Made by a program: the position numbers and the translations under genes
In this document: positions 1 through 7,229 of the stretch, piece by piece
How the letters are laid out: each line of letters opens with the position of its first letter
Numbering within the stretch: position 1 is the first letter of the stretch
The notes under the pieces: model-generated
Databases searched by the model: none
Told to the model about the DNA's origin: nothing
What the model saw: only the letters and a program-made list of their open reading frames with translations
Assembly (NCBI GenBank): GCA_015520475.1
Contig: WAQA01000007.1
Span: 1 to 22,356 of the forward strand
DNA from: Candidatus Bathyarchaeota archaeon
GTDB taxonomy: Archaea; Thermoproteota; Bathyarchaeia; Bathyarchaeales; WAQA01
Length of the DNA stretch: 22,356 bases
Direction: 5' to 3'

Positions 1-177
1 CTGGCAGATGTAACCGATAGGCGTAAAGCCTCCGGGTGAACGCTGGAACCTCGGCAACGCCTCCACAAGAGCTCGGATGCCAAGATGGTGGAAGCCCACA
101 CATACGCGTGGGGAGGAGGTCACCTGAAACCGCTATAATATCAGTTCATTATCAGTACTAAGCCGAAGGGTGTGAAT
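1..177. other. GC-rich hairpin-rich segment, possible structured RNA cut by window edge
   Basis: The first 120 bases are 60% G+C by direct count, well above the neighbouring genes, and hold no convincing reading frame. Visible helices include 14-16/33-35 enclosing 19-22/28-31, and 95-99/108-112; 60-64 can also pair with 112-116. A GC-rich island in an AT-richer thermophile genome is typical of stable RNA genes. Strings near 35-90 faintly recall the specificity region of archaeal RNase P RNA, but I cannot find its universally conserved segments. The SRP RNA helix 8 is also absent. The family is unresolved and the strand is not certain. Confidence 0.35.
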
Positions 178-281
178 AAGGATGTGGATCTAGCCTGGGG
201 CTCTAAACCACAGAAAGCGCTCTTTACTTGTCGGTTTGTCCCGATTCGAGAGGGGATGAAAAGGCTGAAATTCACATCCTT
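178..281. repeat. Inverted repeat enclosing about 85 nt at the 3' end of the sulfatase maturase gene
   Basis: AAGGATGTG at 178-186 is the exact reverse complement of 273-281. Just inside, AGCCT (192-196) pairs with AGGCT (262-266). The right arm contains the end of the minus-strand maturase gene, so this is either a stem at the 3' end of that transcript or the closing stem of an RNA read from the plus strand. No poly-T terminator follows either arm closely. Confidence 0.4.
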
Positions 282-1447
282 CTCTCCATATCTTCACATG
301 TTAAAAGTTTCTTTTTAACATAATGTTTTAGCCTCAGAAATTCTCGGTGAGCATGCTCGAAGAACATTTTATATGATGGGCAGAAGTAGTTGCTGTTCAT
401 AGAGTTAATGTTCCAGTGTCTTGGGCAGCCTCCCCTGCAGTATTGGAGCCATGGGCAGCCTCTACACCTGATGGATAGCCTTTCCTTCATCTTCTTGAAC
501 TTAGTAAATTTTTTGTTTGTAATGATCTCCTCTAATGGTTGTTCCATCAGATTGCCTAAGAGCCATTCTGGATCTACATGGAAGTCACAGGGGTATACGT
601 CTCCATTATACTCTACAACAACGTAACCTCCACATTCACGGCTATATGTGCAGATTGGTGATTGGCCATAGACGTATGAGATTAGGATTGCTTCGAAGTC
701 TCTAATGTAAATCTTTGGGATGCCATCCCGGATCCATTCGTCGAAGACTGTGCAGAGGAAACGTCCATACTCCTCCGGAGTAATGGAGTAATCGGCAGTG
801 CTGCCCTTAACTGGATCCTTCTCCACGCATGGGATGAACTGCAGGTAATGGAAGCCCTCCTTTAAGAGGAAGCTGTAGAGTCTCCTCGGATACTTAACGT
901 TCCAGTTGTTCAGGAGAACCAATATGTTAAAGTCCACATTGTAACGTTTAAGCCATTGAATGCCATTCATCACTCGATCATAGGATGGATTCCCAATAGG
1001 ATCCCTCCTGTACAGGTCATGGAGGCTCTTCGGCCCATCAAGACTGACTCCAACCAGGAAATTGTAGGCTTTAAAGAATCGGGCCCACTCCTCATTTATC
1101 AATGTGCCATTAGTCTGAATGTTATTATCCACTCTTTGACCAGGTACCTGGAAGAGTGACTGATACTTAACAACATTCCTGTAAAAGTTTAATCCGGCCA
1201 GTAACGGTTCGCCTCCCTGCCAACAGAATGATACTTGATCCAGTGAGAGAGACATCAACTGCGCGATCAATTCGCGGAGCACCCTGTCACTCATCCGGTG
1301 AAACTCCGTTCCAGGATAGAGTGTTGATTTAGGAAGATAGAAACAGTACTTACACGCTAAATTACAATGGAAAGATACGGGCTTAACAAGTACACTCATT
1401 ATCTGCGGGGTGCCGCGGCTTAGCTGCTCATAACCGAATTGATCCAT
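272..1447 (-). CDS. Anaerobic sulfatase-maturating radical SAM enzyme (anSME, SPASM domain)
   Basis: A 391-aa radical SAM enzyme expected to oxidise the motif cysteine (or serine) of a sulfatase to C-alpha-formylglycine without oxygen. The SAM-binding cluster motif CxxxCxxC is at C28/C32/C35. The C-terminal SPASM region carries C266, C272, C287, C328, C331, C337, C341 and C356, the number and order used for two auxiliary [4Fe-4S] clusters in anSME. The catalytic Asp of characterised anSMEs corresponds to D288, directly after C287 in YPCDF. Length is usual for the family. The ATG at 1447 follows a purine-rich GAGGGGAG motif, with Met17 as an alternative start. A Cys-type sulfatase lies at 14189-15613 and is the likely substrate, although the two genes are about 13 kb apart. 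The protein is cytoplasmic, with no signal peptide. Confidence 0.9.
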   Translation of the reverse strand: MDQFGYEQLSRGTPQIMSVLVKPVSFHCNLACKYCFYLPKSTLYPGTEFHRMSDRVLRELIAQLMSLSLDQVSFCWQGGEPLLAGLNFYRNVVKYQSLFQVPGQRVDNNIQTNGTLINEEWARFFKAYNFLVGVSLDGPKSLHDLYRRDPIGNPSYDRVMNGIQWLKRYNVDFNILVLLNNWNVKYPRRLYSFLLKEGFHYLQFIPCVEKDPVKGSTADYSITPEEYGRFLCTVFDEWIRDGIPKIYIRDFEAILISYVYGQSPICTYSRECGGYVVVEYNGDVYPCDFHVDPEWLLGNLMEQPLEEIITNKKFTKFKKMKERLSIRCRGCPWLQYCRGGCPRHWNINSMNSNYFCPSYKMFFEHAHREFLRLKHYVKKKLLTCEDMERRM

Positions 1448-1493
1448 AGCGGCGATTCTCCCCTCTCCATCAGAGGCATAAAATCCATAATGA

Positions 1494-1502
1494 CTTAAAT
1501 AG
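1494..1502 (-). promoter_or_regulatory. TATA-like box for the sulfatase maturase gene
   Basis: On the minus strand this reads CTATTTAAG, close to the archaeal TATA consensus. Initiation about 25 nt downstream, near 1470, would give a leader of about 20 nt containing the GAGGGGAG motif. Confidence 0.4.
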
Positions 1503-1540
1503 GTTAAGGAGGAAGAATGAAGCCTTCTTTAAACGTCAAC

Positions 1541-1549
1541 CTTTAAAAG
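1541..1549 (+). promoter_or_regulatory. TATA-like box for the gene at 1577
   Basis: CTTTAAAAG abuts the TTG at 1550. Archaeal transcription normally starts about 25 nt past the TATA centre, at roughly 1570-1577. That rules out the TTG at 1550 as the start and points to a leaderless or near-leaderless message beginning at GTG 1577. Confidence 0.4.
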
Positions 1550-1576
1550 TTGGATGGAAGAAAGAATCTTTCATGG

Positions 1577-2293
1577 GTGTTGATATTGGTTCTTCCAGCC
1601 AAGATCTTCGAGATAAAAGAGAGGACGGATCTAGGATTAATTGCCTGGAAACTTAAGAATTACCGTGAAGAGGAGACTTACAGGACGATAGGTGGAGAAA
1701 CAACGAAGCTTACAACAGAAATCCTCGATTTAGAGTTGGAAGGAGACTTGTTATCCGGAATCTTCAGCATGGACTTTATACGTAAACGGGAATATAAACG
1801 TAGGATTGTTGAGTTTCCAGTTACGGAGGAAGCACCATTCTGGATTAAACAGTTCGGGGAGAGAGTGTTCCTTACCGTGTTAGCTCCATCAGTGGCTCGT
1901 GGAGTAAAGAAGCTACTAACAAATTATGTAGCGAATAGACTCAGTAAAATATTATTTATTAGGCCGGATGCTATTGTTGAGGTGAGAATACCTCATGAGA
2001 GGCTTAGGGAACTCCACGAGTCTAACCCGCAAGCAACGAAGCTCATATGGTTTGATCAAGTTGATATTCCAGGAATAGAGAAGCTCTGTTTAGCTGGTTC
2101 AGACCTTGCTGACACAGAACTCTACCACAACTATCTTGAACATGGGAAGATATGGTATGTTGTCTTCGAAGTTCAGAAACGTGGAATAGTAGTCGGCATC
2201 ACAAGGAACTGTGTAGTAACATTATTCAGTAAGAGTACGATAGGAGAATTTAGAAATTATATACTGGAGGATCTCCTATCCCTTATAGAATAG
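1577..2293 (+). CDS. Conserved-looking protein of unknown function
   Basis: I do not recognise this protein. It is about 238 aa from GTG 1577, or 247 aa if the TTG at 1550 is used. It has no membrane segment beyond the short hydrophobic stretch VLILVLP at its start, which reads as a beta-strand of a soluble protein, and no cysteine-rich or nucleotide-binding motif. Mixed alpha/beta character with frequent charged residues suggests a cytoplasmic protein. The gene is divergent from the maturase and convergent with kptA, so it is probably monocistronic. The start is chosen from the TATA-like box just upstream, which would place the transcript start near the GTG. Confidence 0.65.
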   Translation: MLILVLPAKIFEIKERTDLGLIAWKLKNYREEETYRTIGGETTKLTTEILDLELEGDLLSGIFSMDFIRKREYKRRIVEFPVTEEAPFWIKQFGERVFLTVLAPSVARGVKKLLTNYVANRLSKILFIRPDAIVEVRIPHERLRELHESNPQATKLIWFDQVDIPGIEKLCLAGSDLADTELYHNYLEHGKIWYVVFEVQKRGIVVGITRNCVVTLFSKSTIGEFRNYILEDLLSLIE

Positions 2294-2492
2294 TAGTGAT
2301 CCAGTGTAATATGTAATAACGCTTCTTAGTTTATTGATCCTTTACCAGCCTCTCCGTCACCGTGATCCGACGCTATAACCTTAAGCTCCTCTATTATCCC
2401 ATCCAGTATCCTCTTAGATGTTAAAGTTACGTGGTGATGATTGAGAGGAGCATTAATAGTCTCCTTACATTCCTCTTCCTGATCCTGAGATT

Positions 2493-3068
2493 CTACCCTT
2501 CAACTCTCCGGATGTATCGCGGAGGAATCACGCCGCATAAATAAACCTTCTCTGTAGCCTTATAGAATTTTACACCGTCCCGTCTAGCAGCGTCAGCATT
2601 GATCTCCAAAATAACTGGCCGCCTAGTCCTTCTATATCCTACCTCCCTAGCTACGTCGACGGTCGGTGATAGATGAACCCATCGTCTACCCATAGGTTTC
2701 AGTCCTTCCTTCAGAATCTTTAACGCTGCATTCGGTGTTGTCCCATGATAATATACCCTATTATCCCTGTCCTCTTCTAATCTGAGGTTCACGGGGATTG
2801 AGTGTCCATATAGAGCCCTAATCTTATTATCCACTATCTCGAACCTCCCCTTATCGTCGCCCCTAACTATCTCAGTGATGAGTCTCCTATCAACAGGAAA
2901 ATGCTCCCTGATCTTCTCTAATAACTCATCTAGACTAACAAAGCCATACTCGTCCATCCTTAAGTTTTCAGGGTTATGTCTGAGGAGATAGCTCATGTAC
3001 TTGCTGATTCTAACCCTTAAGTTACCCTTCAACCTTGAAATATCCATGGGATAATCCTCCACAACCAT
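2493..3068 (-). CDS. kptA: RNA 2'-phosphotransferase (Tpt1/KptA family)
   Basis: A 191-aa member of the Tpt1/KptA family, which removes an internal RNA 2'-phosphate using NAD+, releasing nicotinamide and ADP-ribose 1'',2''-cyclic phosphate. The RHNP motif (R30, H31) opens the N-terminal winged-helix lobe. R75 sits in KGRFEI. The NAD-binding lobe has YHGT at 107-110 and GRRWVHLS around 127-134, where R128 aligns with the fourth catalytic Arg of the yeast enzyme. All four members of the catalytic Arg-His-Arg-Arg set are therefore present. Length is normal. The ATG at 3068 gives MVVEDYP before a second Met at residue 8, and either is possible. Archaeal tRNA splicing by RtcB leaves no 2'-phosphate, so the physiological substrate is unclear. 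Confidence 0.93.
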   Translation of the reverse strand: MVVEDYPMDISRLKGNLRVRISKYMSYLLRHNPENLRMDEYGFVSLDELLEKIREHFPVDRRLITEIVRGDDKGRFEIVDNKIRALYGHSIPVNLRLEEDRDNRVYYHGTTPNAALKILKEGLKPMGRRWVHLSPTVDVAREVGYRRTRRPVILEINADAARRDGVKFYKATEKVYLCGVIPPRYIRRVEG

Positions 3069-3132
3069 GTGAACCTAAGAAGATTCAGCGATGACCGAGT
3101 CTAGCCATCCTATACGATTAAGAGTAGATAGG

Positions 3133-3148
3133 CGGGAAATATTTAAAT
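3133..3148 (+). promoter_or_regulatory. BRE/TATA-like element for the ICMT-like gene at 3218
   Basis: CGGGAAAT followed by ATTTAAAT resembles an archaeal BRE plus TATA box. Initiation near 3170 would leave a leader of roughly 48 nt before ATG 3218. The AT core is nearly symmetrical, so it might also serve the divergent kptA gene. Confidence 0.4.
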
Positions 3149-3217
3149 CGAACGTGCCTGAAGATAAGGCAATAAAGAAATATTATTGCTTTATGAAGCG
3201 GATAGCGGATTCTCTGG

Positions 3218-3802
3218 ATGATCCATATGAGAACAATATTATATCTGCTGATATACACTTACATATCCACGATCCTACTATTAATAATCCTAATAGCAGC
3301 GTATCTCAAGGATGTTAGAGGTTTGTGGCCTCCGCATTCAAGGAGAACGATGATCCTCGGCTGGCTATTTTATAGTTCAACCTATCTGGCTGCTCTCCTA
3401 ACCAGCCTCTTCGAGGCCCCCCTCCCCTTAGAGCCGGTAACGCGGAGAATTATAGGTCTCTCTTTATTGCTGATAGGATCCTCCATAATACTCTGGGCGT
3501 TCAAAGCGTTTAGATATACAAGGAGAGTTGTAGGTGAGAGAATCGACCGTCTGATTAGGTCAGGCCCATACAGATACGTTAGAAATCCACAGTATGTTGG
3601 GTCAGTTGCTATCTTAGCCGGAATATCATTAATACAGAACTCAATACATCTATTAGTCTTCACATTGCTTCAGGCAGCATCATTCCATCTCTTAGCCCTT
3701 CTAGAGGAGAGGGAGTTAACGGAACGATTCGGCAGTGAATATATCAAATATAAAAGTGAAACGCCTAGATACATACCTAAATTAAGGTTTAGGAGGAAGT
3801 AG
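3218..3802 (+). CDS. ICMT/PEMT-like integral membrane methyltransferase
   Basis: A 194-aa membrane protein of the isoprenylcysteine carboxyl methyltransferase/phospholipid methyltransferase superfamily, which uses SAM to methylate lipid-associated acceptors. Hydrophobic segments fall near residues 6-30, 45-65, 78-96, 128-145 and 147-162. The family signature is present: GPYRYVRNPQYVG at 116-128, then EER near 163 and YIKYKSETPRYIP at the C-terminus, which form the SAM-binding pocket in this superfamily. The substrate cannot be read from sequence. Start ATG 3218 or the in-frame ATG nine bases later. It probably shares a transcript with the small gene at 3845. A paralogue lies at 18189-18776 beside a metal ATPase. 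Confidence 0.85.
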   Translation: MIHMRTILYLLIYTYISTILLLIILIAAYLKDVRGLWPPHSRRTMILGWLFYSSTYLAALLTSLFEAPLPLEPVTRRIIGLSLLLIGSSIILWAFKAFRYTRRVVGERIDRLIRSGPYRYVRNPQYVGSVAILAGISLIQNSIHLLVFTLLQAASFHLLALLEERELTERFGSEYIKYKSETPRYIPKLRFRRK

Positions 3803-3844
3803 AATATCTTAGAGAAGAATTGCAATTTAGGGCTGAGGATTAGA

Positions 3845-4153
3845 TTGTTGGGAGATGAAGGAGATCCTGAGGGAAAGGATGAGATTCCAATATCCACATT
3901 TGTATACTTGGAGAAGAGGCTTGAATTTTTAAGGAGGCTCAGAGAGGCGGGGTATGGGGTTAGAATGCATGCCTATGAATATTACGTCTGGAAGAGAGGA
4001 TTTGTATGTCTAATATCCATACAACCCTATCTCGGCAGAGCCTACATATATGAGATTCGATGGAACAGAAGAGAATCTGAGGAGGCTGCTCGAAGAGCTG
4101 CGGAGATACTGAAAGGGATGGACAAGAAACTATCCATCAAAATAATTATTTAA
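3845..4153 (+). CDS. Small protein of unknown function
   Basis: About 102 aa, not recognised. The TTG at 3845 is preceded by GAGG at 3835-3838 with 6-nt spacing, which supports this start; TTG 3848 is an alternative. The protein is highly charged, with an amphipathic helix (EKRLEFLRRLREAG, around 23-36), an aromatic central part (YEYYVWKRGF) that looks like beta-strands, and a basic/acidic helix rich in Arg and Glu near 75-92. No cysteine pair, membrane segment or catalytic motif is seen. It starts 42 bp after the ICMT-like gene on the same strand, so co-transcription is likely. Codon use (AGA/AGG, ATA) matches its neighbours. Confidence 0.6.
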   Translation: MLGDEGDPEGKDEIPISTFVYLEKRLEFLRRLREAGYGVRMHAYEYYVWKRGFVCLISIQPYLGRAYIYEIRWNRRESEEAARRAAEILKGMDKKLSIKIII

Positions 4154-4672
4154 TGCTGGAATGGGGTGGATGGAGAATCCCTGCTGAGAGAGGCTTTCCA
4201 GGCTTATCACACCCATACACTAGAAGGCCTAAACGCAAATAGTTGCTTGTGTATCCTCTATTTATAACATCTCTGCTTGAAGCTTCTTATTGAGGCTGCT
4301 CTCAACGCAAAGCCTCTCAGAGATCTCTTATCCAGCAGATGCATAACCTCCCCTACTGGAACAGTTATCTAAAGCATCTTTCCTGCTGCATCTCTATGTG
4401 GAGTCTCAGCCAGCAGTCATCTTCTCCGTCAGGATCCCCGGCTTAAGTAACCCCTGCTGTATAACATCTAGCTCCTGTGAACCGTTGAGACACCATACCA
4501 TCAAAGAACCTGTAGTCCTCAATTATATGTGGATATTTTTGAATGAAAGGTTTCCTCTACACTATATTCCAGATCTATGTAGGTATCTGTTCCCTGGAGA
4601 GTCTTCATATCCTCTAGGAAGACTTATGAACTTGGATTAATCTGATTAATAATTGTAGCTGGTGATCAATCT
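4154..4672. other. Gap of about 520 bp without a confident gene
   Basis: No frame here combines a start, a ribosome binding site and protein-like composition. On the minus strand, about 4371-4550 can be read as two short protein-like stretches interrupted by one stop, which could be a decayed gene, but no family is recognisable. No RNA gene or long repeat was seen. Confidence 0.4.
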
Positions 4673-5722
4673 TTGCGTGAAGCATTACTCTACGAAGAGC
4701 TGTCCAACAATCTTGTGAGATGCAACCTCTGCGCTAGGAGATGTGTAATTAAGGATGGATCCACGGGCTTCTGCAGGGTGAGGAAGAACATCTCAGGGAA
4801 ACTATACTCGCTTGTCTATGGTAAGGCATGCGCGGCAAACGTTGATCCGATAGGTAAGAAGCCTCTCTCCCACTTCCATCCAGGATCGCTGGTTATGTCG
4901 ATTGCAACCGTAGGATGTAGCTTCCACTGTCAATTCTGTGATAATTGGGTGATCAGTCAAGATAGGGAAATCTCAGGTAGAAATCTCCCCCCTGAAGAGG
5001 TTGTTAGACTTGCTGAGGAGTACGGTTGCCACGGAATAAGCTACACCTACACCGAACCAACAGTCTTCTTTGAGTACGCCTATGATACAGCTGTTATAGC
5101 AAAGAAGAAGGGGCTCTTCAACACTTTCGTAACGAACGGTTACATGACGCCTGAAGCTGTTAAGTTTATAAGTCCATATCTAGACGCTGCAACCGTAGAT
5201 TTTAAGGGGGGAGGAGACCCGGATTTCTATAGGAGGTTCTGCTCGGTTCCAACGGTTGAACCGATATATAAATCCTTAATGGAGATGAAGAGGTTCAATA
5301 TACACATTGAGATCACAAACCTTGTAATTCCTAAGGTTGGAGACTCCATCGATAGAATCCGTAATCTAGCAACGTGGATAAGAGAGAATATAGGTGAGGA
5401 CACTCCCTTCCACCTGCTAAGGTTCCATCCGAACTATAAGATGGATCATATACCTGTAACTGAACCTAGAGTTCTTGAGGAGGCATATGAAGCCTCCAGA
5501 GAAGCCGGATTAAACTATGTATACTTGGGGAATCTGCCTGGACATAAATATGAAAACACATACTGTCCAAGATGCCGGGAACTGTTAATAAAACGGTTCA
5601 GCTTCGACATTGTTAAGTGGAACATAACCGAAGACATGAAATGTCCAAGATGTGGATTAGACATTCCTATAAAGGGTAGATATCATAGGGGAGGACTAAC
5701 AGTTCCCTACCCAATCATCTAG
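4673..5722 (+). CDS. amrS: AmrS, radical SAM enzyme of the AmmeMemoRadiSam system
   Basis: A 349-aa protein matching the AmmeMemoRadiSam radical SAM family. The SAM cluster motif CSFHCQFC places cysteines at C82, C86 and C89, and the aromatic residue usual before the last Cys (F88) is present. An N-terminal four-cysteine set (C17, C20, C24, C34) and a C-terminal one (C298, C301, C324, C327) look like metal-binding knuckles flanking the barrel. SYTYTEP (123-129) and TFVTNGY (151-157) are family landmarks. The TTG start follows GGTGAT with about 7-nt spacing. The system is defined by co-occurrence of this enzyme with AMMECR1 and Memo domain proteins, neither of which is in this window. Its chemistry is not firmly established. 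Confidence 0.88.
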   Translation: MREALLYEELSNNLVRCNLCARRCVIKDGSTGFCRVRKNISGKLYSLVYGKACAANVDPIGKKPLSHFHPGSLVMSIATVGCSFHCQFCDNWVISQDREISGRNLPPEEVVRLAEEYGCHGISYTYTEPTVFFEYAYDTAVIAKKKGLFNTFVTNGYMTPEAVKFISPYLDAATVDFKGGGDPDFYRRFCSVPTVEPIYKSLMEMKRFNIHIEITNLVIPKVGDSIDRIRNLATWIRENIGEDTPFHLLRFHPNYKMDHIPVTEPRVLEEAYEASREAGLNYVYLGNLPGHKYENTYCPRCRELLIKRFSFDIVKWNITEDMKCPRCGLDIPIKGRYHRGGLTVPYPII

Positions 5723-5729
5723 ATCCTAC

Positions 5730-6689
5730 TTAAAGATTTAGAGCTTCATCAACCCATCTCCATGGAACAAGACCATTCTCAGCCGCGTTACGTAAAACAT
5801 CAACTATATCCTCCTTCCTGAATGGTTTCCAGCTCCTCCATCTGGTTGGACCGTTCCTTTCATACGCTTCTAAGACCTTCGTTCTACCATCCAGAAGCTC
5901 GGCAACAGTATAAACTCTTCTATCCAGATCCTCAGCTTTCCGATAGACTTCGTAGAGGAGATCTGGATACCGATAATCTCTCACTGCATGATGATCCAGA
6001 ATGAAAGTTTCAGTTTCCGTCTCCTCCAATATACGGCATATGTTTATTATTGATCTAGCTAGGTTATAGTATGCAACTATATAGCCTAAGAGATATGTTG
6101 GGGGACCGTCCAACACTAGAATGTCAGGGTTAATCTTAACTATGAAGTCAGTTGTCTCCTTTAAGACTGGACCGTCAACATCAGATGTATACAACAGTTT
6201 CTTATCTCCATCCTGAATCGTCACCATAATTACGTATCCAAGGTTTGTTCCTTCAGTTCCATGCCAAAGTGGACTTGAAAATTCTATCTTGGTTGAACCG
6301 AGAGTGAAGGTTTTTCCATCAGCAACCCTAACATCAGCGTTCAAGCCGATTAATAGCTTGGAGGCTCGGCTCTTCTGAGACCTATTAATCATAGCGTTTG
6401 GATCCTTAATGAGAACCGTTTTTCCATCGTAGAGGCTTCTATCCGGGATATGATGATCATAGTGATAATGGGTTATAATTATAACTTCGCTGCTGGAACA
6501 AGCCTCCCTAATATCAGCTTCATATTTACGTCGAAGAAAGATTTTCTCGTCGCGTGTCAGGGGGAAAGAGCCTGTTTCAGATGCTATGCCTGGATCCACA
6601 ACTATAACACAGTCTTCAGTCTCAACTTTAAAGCAGCTTGACTTAACACCTAAAGAATCGAAGGCTACAAGTTCAATCTTCATAATCAT
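5730..6689 (-). CDS. UPF0282-type metallo-beta-lactamase-fold hydrolase
   Basis: A 319-aa archaeal metallo-beta-lactamase-fold protein. The zinc-binding motif THYHYDHH gives H74, H76, D78 and H79. The upstream strand ends in VVDPG (30-34), typical of the fold, and a later LYTSDVDGP segment supplies the usual metal-bridging Asp; a further ILDHHAVRD holds another His. The N-terminal LTRDE(K/R)xxLRxxYE-like segment and overall length suit the UPF0282 family, whose substrate is unknown. A minus-strand TATA-like ATCTTTATCT lies at 6711-6720, about 25 nt before ATG 6689, so the message may be leaderless. It is convergent with amrS, only 7 bp between the two ends. Confidence 0.85.
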   Translation of the reverse strand: MIMKIELVAFDSLGVKSSCFKVETEDCVIVVDPGIASETGSFPLTRDEKIFLRRKYEADIREACSSSEVIIITHYHYDHHIPDRSLYDGKTVLIKDPNAMINRSQKSRASKLLIGLNADVRVADGKTFTLGSTKIEFSSPLWHGTEGTNLGYVIMVTIQDGDKKLLYTSDVDGPVLKETTDFIVKINPDILVLDGPPTYLLGYIVAYYNLARSIINICRILEETETETFILDHHAVRDYRYPDLLYEVYRKAEDLDRRVYTVAELLDGRTKVLEAYERNGPTRWRSWKPFRKEDIVDVLRNAAENGLVPWRWVDEALNL

Positions 6690-6710
6690 TAATAGAAGAC
6701 TTTTACTAGT

Positions 6711-6720
6711 AGATAAAGAT
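6711..6720 (-). promoter_or_regulatory. TATA-like box for the UPF0282 gene
   Basis: The minus-strand sequence ATCTTTATCT lies so that initiation at the usual distance falls at about 6690, essentially at ATG 6689. This predicts a leaderless transcript. Confidence 0.4.
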
Positions 6721-6852
6721 TGAAGGATAATTCAACAATTAACTGTCTCATGGATCCTATTCATCGGTTCCCACAGTCTCCAATGGATCAATCATCATCT
6801 CAGATATTCCGGGGAACCGTTAGATTCCGTATTGTCTGGATATATTAATTAA

Positions 6853-7074
6853 CTACTCGCCTCTCCTCTGATCTGGAAGCTTGGAGTACGCTCCTTCAGG
6901 AGATCTATAAACCGCCAATCTCCCAACAGTTGTCCACCCCTCAACCCCCCTCCTCCTCACCTGAACAACTATAACTTCGGATCTCGGATCACTCCTACCG
7001 GACCATACAGTCACACCTAAAAAGTCCTGCTCGCTTATACGTACATAGAATCTAGCCTTAGGCTGGGAACTCAA
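6853..7074 (-). CDS. Small basic protein of unknown function
   Basis: A 73-aa protein, not recognised. The TTG at 7074 is preceded on its strand by GGAGG with a 7-nt spacer, a strong ribosome binding site that decides the start, and by an AT-rich TATA-like stretch near 7112-7124. The sequence alternates hydrophobic and charged residues (FYVRI, VTVWSGR, VIVVQVRRRG, WTTVGRLAVYR), predicting a small beta-rich fold. It is Arg-rich and has no cysteine. It might bind nucleic acid, but nothing proves that. It is transcribed divergently from the aldehyde oxidoreductase. Confidence 0.65.
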   Translation of the reverse strand: MSSQPKARFYVRISEQDFLGVTVWSGRSDPRSEVIVVQVRRRGVEGWTTVGRLAVYRSPEGAYSKLPDQRRGE

Positions 7075-7229
7075 TCATAAACCTCCAAATGAACAGATGC
7101 TCTCCTCCTATATATAATTAAAGACCCTTTAAGAGAAAAAAGTTAATTTGCAGGATTCTCTTTATCCTTATCTCAACATATATGGCGTATTCTGATTGTT
7201 TGAGAGGTCTATTCTAGGAGGTTGAGAGG

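Noticed and set aside
190..258. tRNA-like gene
   Set aside because: A GATTCGA string resembles a T-loop, but the flanking bases do not form a 5-bp T-stem and no acceptor or anticodon stem could be assembled.
1..271. SRP RNA or RNase P RNA gene
   Set aside because: TGTAA before a hairpin recalls the SRP Alu domain and some strings recall RNase P, but the conserved SRP helix 8 and the RNase P core segments were not found.
2294..2492. Minus-strand open frame of about 57 codons after kptA
   Set aside because: It reads like protein (acidic, ends at a TAA) but has no ATG, GTG or TTG and no ribosome binding site, so chance or decay is more likely.
3091..3318. Plus-strand 75-codon frame upstream of the ICMT-like gene
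   Set aside because: It starts before the best TATA-like box and overlaps the clearly coding ICMT-like frame by about 100 bases.
4398..4640. Plus-strand 80-codon frame in the gap before amrS
   Set aside because: Composition is not protein-like for this genome (Cys- and Ser-rich) and there is no ribosome binding site.
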